From Corbicula japonica (Eukaryota; Mollusca; Bivalvia; Venerida; Cyrenidae): DNA of 64,000 nucleotides. The notes under the pieces are model-generated. The model saw nothing but the letters and a program-made list of their open reading frames with translations, was not told where the DNA came from and did no database searches. The stretch covers positions 14,014,638-14,078,637 of the forward strand of contig JAZAYU010000006.1 of NCBI GenBank assembly GCA_038501625.1, read 5' to 3'. The position numbers were made by a program, and so were the translations under genes. Below are positions 36,501-48,500 of the stretch, in pieces (the first letter of the stretch is position 1; each line of letters starts with the position of its first letter).

Positions 36501-39500
36501 CTTTCTATCTTTATTCCACAAATGTTGCACCAAGTCCTCAAATAATTCTATTCCATGTGGGAAGTTATCATTTTCCTAAGAAGAACTGTATGGTAAAGGT
36601 AAAAGACAATTTAAGAAGAACTGTAAAAATAAAAATGCATATAGAAACTAATTTACCCCATTCCTGTCCCATTTTTTAAAGCTTGTATATCAGTCTGTTA
36701 CAGGGTTTCACTGAGTACTGAGGTTTAGTACTTGAGTAAGTACTGAGTACTAGATGCTTAATGTGTACTCGAGTAAGTACTGAGTACTCACTTTTCTGAG
36801 TGTACTTAAGTAAGTACTGAGTACTACTTAATGTACTCAGTGTACTTAAGTAAGTACTGAGTACTACTTAATGTACTCATGAGTATTTTGCTAGTACAAA
36901 AACTTTTACTATTATTTTTAAAATAATATAGAATACTATACACTTATTCAAATGTTGTATGCAACTATAATTTTATTTATAATAAAGTACCGGTAAAAAT
37001 AATTTTATTATTGACATTGTAACTGGACAAAAATTATATAAATAGACACAGAAATCCTAAGTATTCCATTATTGAAAAAAGTGACCATCAACAACGAGTT
37101 CAGCTGTCAATAGTCACAGGTAATGAGGTATTGCATAGTAACATCATTAGCCTTTCAAAAGTGTCATCTACACATATCTGGTCTCACCATAATCATATTT
37201 GCAAAGGTGAGAAAACATGTTATCTTCCATTGTATTATAATAAGGTGATAATCAGTTCTGTTGACTCCATTGCAAAATCCTATAATCTTATTGAATGCAC
37301 TGTAAATTTTAGTAAGGTATATCAACCATTAACAAATACACAAAAAATGTATAATGATTTATTTAATGATTTTTATAATAAATGAAAAAGTATAAAAAAA
37401 AACATGGTAGTACATAACAGCATATACAAAAGTTGTGTAATTACCCTGCCCAATATGTGATGTTAATGAATTATTTCTTACCACCCATTTATATAATACA
37501 CTTCATTAGGTTAAGTTTTATTCAATTTCATTTTATTTCATTGAAGTGTGAAAGTACTCATAAAGTACTCGTAAAATACTCATAAGTACAGACCATTTTT
37601 TGTCAGTCCTTAAGTAAGTACAAGTACTTGTACTCGTAATTTCAGATGAGTACTGAGTCCTGCTGAGTACTTGAAAAATGGTACTCGAGTAAGTACGAGT
37701 ACGAGTAGTGAAACCCTGGTCTGTTAACCTTTATTCAAAAACTTACTTGGTCCCTATCCCTCCCAAAATGCTCAAGCTCAGATCTTGGTCTGAAAGCCCC
37801 TCAAACACTAACTTACCCCGTCCCTGTCTCTCCTCAGACTATCAAGCTCAGATCTCAGTCTGTTAGCCTCATTTACAGCATGACTCTTCTGGATCTTTGC
37901 ATTTGTACTCTCAGCATTGAAGTTTTCTGTTGCCTGAAAGTAAATATAAATAACAGATTTTAAGTGGAAAAAGCTCCTTTGTATTTGACAATATACTATA
38001 ATATTTGAATGATAACTGTTCTCTCACAGACATAAGGTCCAGTGTTGCAATCCTTTCCTTGGACCTGATGTTTCTAAATCAAACAGAACCATCTGTTTGA
38101 TGCTGTTCACCAGGACTTCTGAATAGATCAAGAAAAAGAGCAATACTAAGTTCTCAACAATTTTCTTTAACAAATTATCCCCAATTTATGTTATAGATGA
38201 CATTATTTAAAGTTAGGTCTGTCCATCCATTATTTAGGAGTGTAACAGTTTTAACAAATAGTGTAGTGTAGTGATAAGACTGTATAATCACAGGTGGGTC
38301 AGTCCTCATAAAATTTATCCACCACTGGTATTTATGTGAAAATCACTTCATGTTGTTCAAGTTTCTTTCCTTTACCATGGAGACTTCCTGGTCATATCGT
38401 TTGATCTGTAGTTTAGCTGTCTCAAGCTGGTTGATCAAGTCTACCTTATCCCTCAGTGCCTTCTCCATCTCATTCTGAGCTGACGTCATCTGCTCCGTTA
38501 ACTCCTTGATCTGCAAACATAAAGGATGAAAGAGAGAATCACTATACTAGGATTCTGGGAAGCAACAGTATTCTGTGCCCAAAATCATAAACTTTGAAAC
38601 TAGAGACCAATCTCAAATCTCAAGCATCTTACTGGCTGAAATGGAGACAAGTTTCCATTTCTGCCAATCATTTGCTTAAGATTCAAGACTGGTCTGGAAA
38701 TTGAGTTTAATGATCTTGAGCCATAATATCCATCTTTTCAATACCTTTATTTTAGTCTAACAATTTTAAGCAACTGTAAAATTGCTTGTCCCCTAGAACA
38801 ACCCCACCCACCCCTCAATCCCTAAGTTCTTATACTAACACTAACATAGTAATACTATTATAAACCACTGATAACATTAATCAACTGTGACAATATGGAA
38901 CAACAGGACTACAGTTTTTCTATAAATACTCTACAAATTCATTTATACACTACATAAACATAACTAATATGTTACACATAAAACACACATTTTGAAAGGT
39001 TATCACAACACTCTATTGGGTAATTCGAAAAATAATTGTGGGTGTCAATAGAGATAATAGTCTGCATGACAAGCAAATGATGAATAAGCAAGGTTTACCT
39101 TAGTATTTTGTTCATCGATGACAATCTTGCATTCCTTCCTAGCACTGTCTTTCTCCTCGTTGATCACCTGCTGAGTATTGTGAATATGAGCATCAAATCG
39201 AGACTTCATGTTGTTCAATTCCTCAGCCAACTGTTCTCGCTGTATTAAAGCCTGATTGTGATATAAAAAAAAACAGCATTTAACTTTCTTTTATATAGTC
39301 ATTGCCTTGATGACAATAGAAATTACGTGAGGCCAACAAATTCTTCAAGAAAGTTCATTAAAGGCGTTCGCTACAGTTTTTTAACGAGTATTAGACTACT
39401 GTACCACTGTCTAAATGCAATGTATAAAACACAGTTCACGGTCCAATCTGGGTTTTATCAATGTATAAAACACAGTTCACGGTCCAAGACATGACTTATT

Positions 39501-42500
39501 CGGACATAGCTCATTTCGGATACGTATGTGGATTATTGGTTAAATTTTGGCTTAGGTTTTAAATTCGCGCACTGGTCCGAGCGCGAAATACGCGAAAATT
39601 AAGCCATCGCTAAAACAAGAGCTGTCAGAGGAGACAGCATGCTCGACTATTCGAATCATTTGAAACAAATGCAATTTGAAGATTAAAACAATAACAACTA
39701 TGGCCATATATTGGTGTGAAATCAGGAAAAATATAAACAAGTGAATGGTAAGGGAGAAATTCATTTCAAATAACAGAAATAATTCCTTAATGTACCATAA
39801 ATATTAAACTGAATAGGGGAATAACTATGAAATATTTCTGAATTTTTTTAGAAAACATGTTAGTAATTTTTTATGAGAGACATTTACTTTTAGTCAAATA
39901 TCAATCACTTCAGTAATGTTAAAGAAAAGAACTGAAATGAAAATATAATGGAAGTTTGAAGTTGATACCTTAAGTATTTTGTGCAAAGTTATCGATGAGG
40001 TGCACTTAAGTGAAAATAAAAGTGAAACTAGAAATGTGTCCATAGGACACAGATGCCCCTTCTATGCATCATTTTCAGACACTCAAGTGAAATGATGGGA
40101 ATAATAGCATTTCAACGACAGTGATGTTGGAGGAATTATAAGAATATGCATAAACTTGAAGATAAGTAAATTATTTGTATTTGTGGCACTGTTGTCTTCA
40201 CATTACGGAAATGTCTGCGAAGAAGTTGGTGGTAATGCAATGCAATGTCATAGCGAACATTTGTGCCAAGTTATTTTGAAATTCCTTCATTCATAAAAGA
40301 GTTATAGCCTGAACAAGTAAATTCAATTTAAGTAACTGTGACCTTGACCTTGGACTTACAGGCATGGGTAATGTACGCAACACACCGCCTTGTCATGGTG
40401 AACATTTGTGCCAAGTTATTTTGAAAACCCTCCATTCAAAACAAAGTTATAGCCCTTACAATAAAATTCTATTTTTAGTAACAGTGACCTTGACCTTCGA
40501 CCTACAGGCATGGGCATGGTACGCGAGACACCGCCCTGTCATGGTGAACATTTGTGTCAAGTTATTTTGAAATCCCTCCATTTATAACAAAGTTACAGCC
40601 TGGACAAGAAAATGCTATTTTTAGTAACAGTGACCTTGACCTTGGATCTACAGGCATGGGTATTGTGTGGACACACCGCCTTGTCATGGTGAACATTTGT
40701 GCCAAGTTATTTTGAAATCCCTCCATTCATAACAAAGTAACAGCCTGGACAAGAAAATTCTATTTTTAGTAACAGTGACCTTGACCTTCGACTTACAGGC
40801 ATGGGCTTGTACTTGACACACCATCTTGATATGGTGAACAATTATACCAAGTTATTTAAAAATCCAATAAGAAATAACTAAGTTAGAGCGGACAAGATTT
40901 TGCAAGAAAATTCTATTTTTAGTAACAGTGACCTTGACCTTGGACCTACAGGCATGGGTATTGAACGCGACACACCGCATTGTCATGGTGAACATTTGTG
41001 CCAAGTTATTTTGAAATCCCTCCATTCAAAACGAAGTTAAGGGCAAAGTGTATATTTTGCTTAACACTAAATGTAAGTGAAAAAGGGGCATAATTTGAAA
41101 AATATTGGAAGCAGGGTTATGGGTCTTGTTGGTTATGATGTAGATTTTGGTGGTGAAAATATATTTCAAGTTTCAAGGCAATATCTCAAGTAGTTTTAAA
41201 GTTATGGGCAAAATGCATATTTTGCTTAACACAAAATATAAGAAAAAAGGGGCATAACTTGAAATATATTGACAGCAGAGTTATGGGTCTTTTTGGTAAT
41301 GATGTAGAATTTGATGGTGAATATATATTCCAAATTTCAAGTTGATATCTCAAGTAGTTTATAAGTTATGGACCAAAGTGCATATTTTCCTTAACGCAAA
41401 ATTTAAGTGAAAAAGGGGCATAACTTGAAAAATATTTGTAGCAGAGTTATGGGTCTTGTTGGTAATGATGTAGAATTTGATGGTGAATATATATTCCAAG
41501 TTTCAAGTTGATATCATAAGCAGTTTTCAAGTTATGGAACAAAGTGCATATTTTGTTTAACGGACGCCGACGCCGACACCGACGCCGACTCCGACACCGG
41601 GGCGAGTAGGATAGCTCCCCTATTCTTCGAATAGTCGAGCTAAAAAATGATACCACAGTAATTATTAATGATGTACACTATATACCTTTAAGTCTTTTTG
41701 TTTATACATAATTCCCCCCCCCCCCCCTTTTGAAATTGTAATTTCGAACAAATTAACATGGTAACCTACATTTTTCTTTTTTATTTTATGTTTGTTATAC
41801 ATTGGTGAATACATTGGTAGTATATGGTGAAATTCTATTATGTTAAATTTAAGTAAACTTTAAAAACATCCCTTAGAATGAAAAGATTTGACGATAAATT
41901 CTTTGTAGTAAATTAGGTAATACTTAATTTTTTTTTTATATCTGTTTCATTATTTGGATTGCAATAATTAGCAATTTATTTGTAATTTAGAATTTTTAAC
42001 TGAAAAATAGAATTATTTAAGATATTCTTGTGATACATTCTATGATTTTATGCCGACAAAGAAGTTTATGAAAATCGTAAAAATTGTTCAAAATGTGACA
42101 TCTTCGGTATCTAATAAAAAACAAGTAACCCCGGTAAGGTCCCATTTTTATTTGGTTTTTCATTGCATAACATCATGTTCTTGACATAGACAAAGTATTA
42201 TTGGGAAAATTTTGATGAAACTGTAGCAACTGCCTTTAACAAGACAGCTATATGTAATATTGAAAAAAAAGAAGATATTAACCTGTGTTTGACATGGGTT
42301 CAAACTTTTATACATTTTTTTAACTTAATCATCTATTTGCAAAGTTTTTGATAACAATGTACATGCTAATAAAATAGCATTTAATCTTCAACCCACAACA
42401 TTGAGTAATTAAATGGCATTTATTTAACATTCATTCAAAAATTTTTCATTACACAACAAAGTAAAGGACCTGAAAATACAGTATGAAGGTCGATCTAATA

Positions 42501-45500
42501 ATATTCTTAGTCGATCTGTGTATGTCTAATAATATATAATTACTAATGAAATTTTTCATGTGTGTTTTATTTTAAGAACATATCTATGTTTGGGAAAATT
42601 TACTCTTTGAAAATGTTCAAACACATTTGTATATTTTTTCAATCCAGTATTTTCTAGACTATTTATGATACATTAAGACTGAGCTTATCACCTGTGTTTG
42701 TTCTAGCTGAGCCTGCTCCACTAGCTCTATGCCTTTCTTCATCTGCTGGTAGGCCTCCTCTTCTCTGTGCGACATCTCCGTCAGACGGTGCTTCAACGTA
42801 GCCACTACTTCCAGCAGGTCATTCCGCTCTCTATGAAATCACATGATCAATGTTTCTTTTTAAAGAGGCATAATCAAAGTTCAGGACAGGATATTTCAAT
42901 GTTTCAGATGTGGTTAATATTAATTTACTACTAAGTAATAGCCATAAATGACTGAACAAGAGCAATATCGCCAAAGTTTTGTACCTGTTGAAAAATGAAT
43001 TTACTGTCTTACTAAAACTTTAACAACTTTGGCTTCAAATATATTCACTTGTACATTGACTATGTCAGAAAACTTTATCACATTTACGTTTTTTTTTCCA
43101 GTCTTAAGTTTAGATTATAAATTTTGAAATTTCTGCCATGTTACATTTATGTGCACCTTTAAATCAAACAATAGTAATTTTGGCATAGTGGGTCTGTTTA
43201 GTTGTTGATAAAATTAAATGCCCATGTCAATAAAATGATAACAATGGTGTTTGTATCTAAAGTTTGAATGTAGGAATATTGGGACAGAATTTTAGGTGTC
43301 TAGTGATTTTGCTATGGTGTAACAGGCTATTGTAAAAACAATAAGCAATGCAACAACTGTTATTTGACTTCATATATCTATAGTATATAATAAAATTGTT
43401 TACCGAGCTTTCTCATGTGGACAATAAATAGGAGACCAATAACACTGACACTATTATCTCAGCTAATAATGCAAAATGTGCTACTAGGAGATGATTCATG
43501 ACAAACAGCAAATTAATAGTTTATGTGAAGTCCATAACCCATTTAAACACAGTATATTACCTTGTAAGCCTATCAATGGTGGCATTCTGTGCCCCTCTCT
43601 GTGCCTCACTGAGGTACATGTCAGCAAGACCGTCTTCGTGTGTCGGTATGGCATCCTGAAGTCGCACCTGACCTCGTAGATCCTCAACTATTTGCTCATA
43701 TCTCTGTATCTCCTCTCTGAAATAGGGTACTGAATGTAAAATGAACTTGAAATATAAGTCAAATTAAATTCAAATCACTTTGTTGGTTCTAACGCAAACA
43801 AACAGGATTGCTCCCACAACAGTACAAAAACAATACAATCATACAATACATATTAAAGTAGTTATAATCAACATATAGAAAATTGAAAAACATATAAATA
43901 TATACTGATTAATGTTCAGCTGCCATTCCTATTTGGCAATACACTAATATTAACCTGATGTTCTGAGCTTTGAACACTGTTGCAGATAAAACTATTACAT
44001 AAAACATAATTGTTATCATTTGATTTGTTTCATAGACTGATTGGTTTTTTTTTCAGGGACAGCGCGAACGCAGTCCCCACACGAACAAATTGCGTACCCG
44101 AGTTACCCACATTTGGGGCAATCGCAGGCGTCAGCCCAACCGAAGTGCAATGGAGGGGCCTCTTCCTGGGGAAACCGCCTTGCTGATCACGGTATTCCCT
44201 GTACCAGGTAAGTATGCTAGACAACAGGCCAGAGCCAAATTTATATGGCTAACAGCTAACAAAGCAAGTGCTTTGATATTCTTTTAATCAGCTAGGTCAC
44301 TTTCAAACATGTAAAATAATTCAACTATAAATCAGTTTGTAACATCTCTCCTATAATCTGAATGGTTTTTAATTCTTCTTTAATATACAGAAAAATTATT
44401 ATAACAACTTTAAAATTAAATAAGATAAATCCTTTAAAATGAATTTTTTACTGTAGTTTTACACACTCAAACGTTTCTATAACCTAGTTTTGCCTTGAGG
44501 CTATGTAATCAATACCAGCTAAAAATAGTCAGCTGAACAAAAGATATCAAGAAAAGCAACTCTTGTAATACAAATTGAATCAAGAGTTAACAAATACCTT
44601 GAATGAGTTAGCTGTGCTTCTAGTCTCTCTGTTTTAGCATTGTGTAAGGCACTTAACTTTTCCTAAAACAAATAAATATTGTTTTGATTTTTACATCTAT
44701 TTAAAAAGAATATTATAGTTAATATTTAAATTTATGATTATGTGCTGACAGCATACTACTTGATATAGAAGTGTGGTTCATGTACTTTGAATTTGATAAT
44801 TCGATTTCTTAAAGAGAAAAAATATTTTCATAGAAGTATTACATCTTATTTGCTTAATGTTTTCATTCTGGCATTTTCAATTACATTTTTTATAGACTTA
44901 ATAATAAAATAAATGCTTTACTTGCTGCCACAAAAAAGGAGTTATTTTAAGCTTTAAGTTACCGAAACAATGAAATTAAGACCAGATTGGAAAATACTCC
45001 TGTGTAGAAAAGAGCGGTTTGTCACCTTAGTCTAAACACAGTATAAATGCTATTGATATATGGAACAGATATACTGTTATTGCACTAAGACAACATATTG
45101 ATTAACAAAAACTTAATCTTTAAAATAAGAAGTTAAAAAGTCTTGCATTTTCAGTTTTTCAAACAATTTTAATGAGTTGAAAAAATAAACAACATAATTC
45201 AACAACAACAACATGTAACAGGACTAAACAGAGGTAAGAAATAACCGTTTACTCCATATACACAGGCGTTTGAACATGTGTGATGAGTGTATGGAGATCA
45301 GACAGCACATCTATGCCATCTGATCAGAATTTGCAATGTTTCATTTTTTGGTCAGAAATAACCTCATAAAAAAATGATTAGTGTAGGTCCTGATCCCATG
45401 GCACAGATGTGCCAGCTGATCTGGATTAACACTGTTCACTCAGGCTAAAATGGTGTACCTATGAAATAATAGGTTAATAATTGACATTTGATTGGGTCAA

Positions 45501-48500
45501 TGAAACAGACATGAAAGGTCATATGATGTACAAGTTATAACATGGTGACAGATACATACCAGTTCCAGCTGCCACTGTCGCACATTTCCTGGCAGTATCG
45601 TACTATCTACACTGCCTACACTCCTCTCTATGTCTATGGTCATCTATAAATAGATTTATTTTAATTTAATTGTCGTTCAATTAATACATTAGATCCTACT
45701 TAAAGCAGCTTTCTTAAAATTCAAGTTATTTTTATGTTTAATGAATTACTATAATAAAACACAGACATCTGTACAATAAACATTTACTTCACACATTGAA
45801 TGCATGTGCAACCAGTGCAGATTCAGTTCAGACAGCACATCCATGCCATTATGATCTTGATCTGCACTGGTCAAATTTTGGTCAGAAATAACTAATAATC
45901 TAAAATTAAACAGTGTAGATCCTGATCAGAAGGTACACATGTGCCACCCAATCTGGATCTACACTTATGGCCCATGCAATGAAGGTGTATCTATGGAGTA
46001 AAGAGATAAAGAAGAGCTTACTTTCTGGAAGTCAGCATCCATCGTTATTTCTTCCATGACACTTTTCTTGAGTTCCTCATGCAGCCTCTGATTCTCCTCC
46101 AAAACATCTCGGATCTTAATTCTCACCGTTGCAAACTCATCCTAACAGGAAAACAGGTATATAAATATGCAATCTTTTCAAAACATATTTTCAGCTAAAA
46201 ACTAACTATTCTATACAAAGTACAAATAATGCACAAATAATCTGGGACTCAATAATAGCTCAGACATTTCTTCTGGAACATTTTGCTATTTCTGGGCAAT
46301 ACAGGTACAAGGTATTTTCCCTCTTCTGGGGCACAAATTCTGTAAATGCATTAATTGATGCCAATATATTCCCTCATTTAAAACATTGTTATGCCATGAG
46401 AATGGTAACTATATATTCTGGAATTCATAACATAAATGTTATTTTCTACTGATTTTCACAATTATGAATTAATCCGAAGTATGTTGATTTGTATCCTATT
46501 TTATCCAATTTCAACCTTAATTCCTAGTTCTGGAGGCCATGGATGCAAAATACTCTAAGGATACTGCCTACTGTCAAAGAACAAACTATAACTTTTTCTG
46601 AAGAATATAAATACCCCTGCAACACCACTGTCAGAGGTTATATAAAATTGTGCAAAAATCTATTTTACTTAATGCCTATTTCATCTTCCAAATTTTGGTA
46701 TTAGTATATTTTCAAAAATGAAGGAGTATTTATTTCCAGTTTTAAAACATTATATTGGAGTTTTAAAGGTCAAATTCTACTTTGGGTACAAGTAGCGTTA
46801 ATGGTCTACAGTTCTAAAACCTAAAATCCCCAGAACTCTTACCTTAATGATAAAAGTTAGATCAAAACCATTTATATATATGTCACTGAAAACAGTCACA
46901 TGACATTGACTACTGACATTCAGATCAATGAGCATTTAACCCTTTCCTCAATACATACGCATTTTAACGCATGTGCGACCACTGTAGATCCAGATCAACG
47001 GGCACATCTGTGCAATCTGATCAGGATCTGCACTGGTCACATTCTGGTCAGAAATAACCTAACAAATAAAAAAGTGAAGGCAGATCTTGATCAGATGGCA
47101 TGGATGTGCAGGCTGATCTGGATCTACACTGTTCGCCTATGCAATAAAAGTGTGTGAATGGAGGAAAGGGTTAATCATTTTGTTTTCATTGTGGTTGTGA
47201 TTTCTATGTTACCTTCATGTATCTGTTTTCTGCTTCTATCTGGCTCACATAGGATGCTTGTTGCTGCAGCAGTGAGGCAAGCTCCTCAGGAGATGGTAGA
47301 GGTCCCCTGGGAACACCCAGAGGGGCCGCATGTCTAGGCGGGGACAGGTACTGGGAGGCCTAAAATAAATGGATAATGGTTACCAATTGTGCAACTTATT
47401 CATATTTAAGTATTGTTATAACCTTAACAAAGCAGGACATAACAGGCAACATCCACATGTCATAATTCTGTTAACCCTTTTACTTCATAAATGTGGGTTT
47501 TATTGCATGTGTGACCAGTGTATATCCAATCAGCTGGCATATCCATGCCATCTGATCTTGATCTACACCAGTTGTTTCTTGGTCAGAAATAACCTCAAGA
47601 ATCTATAGGTGAACAATGTAGACCCTGATCAGATGGCATGTGCCAGCTGATCTGGATCTACACTAGTATTTGCCCAAGGGTAACAGCCATATCACATAGA
47701 GTAATGCAAGCAACATCCTGATGCTTGTCACCACAGTAGATTCACTTTTTTACAATATAAGCACTCATCAGCCCACTGCCCCTTTTTAGGTAGCACCCTG
47801 CACTTTTCATGGATTCAATACTACAATTAGTTAACATGCTTATAAATAGTAAGTTCTCATGTTAACTGTCATAATTTATGCTTTCGACCCAGGCTTTAGT
47901 GTTTAACTTAAAGTAATGGTCTTAGCTTACTAGCTTAAATAATTTTGTTGTGTTACATGTAGATATCTACCTGTATCTGTTATGATTGCACCTTGTGTGT
48001 CGACTGTTTGTACATAACATGTTACATGGTTTCCATTTGACCCAGGAGCTGAACTTTTGACTATTGAAACTCATTTTGACTCCTATGATTTTAGTAAAAC
48101 TTTTAAAGGCAGAATTTTCATGAAATTATGGGTATTTTTGGCTACTAATTGGCAGAAATTCATATCATATGATCAAACAGAACCTAAAGATTCAGCAGCT
48201 AGTTAAACTTAAACCCCTTAAAACAGTTTGTGTAAAACCCATTGCATGACAAGTAAGATTGGGTAAATGCATTTCATTCTAACATCTGATAAGATAAACA
48301 AACCTGTGGTTCATAATCTTTCAGTATGTTATGCAGCTGACTGGCAGCATCCCTGTACTTCTGTGGTCTAGCCTCAGCCTCATACCAGTGTAGATGTCGT
48401 GGGTGGACAGCTGCCGTCAACTGCTCCTTGGCACGAGCACTTGTGTTCAATGTAGCATTAGGACTCTGAGTCAAGACATCATCCAGATCATGAAGGCTTG

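Larger units (their letters stand above)
39362..42235. mobile_element. TTAA-flanked element, 2.87 kb, containing a nested repeat
   Basis: TTAA at 39358-39361 and 42236-42239. Ends are AGGCGTTCGCTACAGTTTTT and, inverted, AGGCAGTTGCTACAGTTTCA. It carries the 39613-41645 element inside. No transposase. Fits a Kolobok or piggyBac-type target choice (inference). In SDCCAG8 intron 8. Confidence 0.55.

Noticed and set aside
37131..37385. 84-codon frame within the hAT-like element as transposase
   Set aside because: No recognisable BED finger or hAT catalytic motif.
44030..44287. Open frames of about 65 codons on both strands
   Set aside because: They overlap the U1 snRNA sequence, which explains the GC-rich, stop-poor stretch. 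The plus-strand CAGGTAAGT is the reverse complement of the U1 5' end, not a splice donor.
44216..44310. Proximal sequence element for U1
   Set aside because: The mollusc consensus is not known to me. TATAAAT and a TTAAAAGAA word are present, but nothing decisive.
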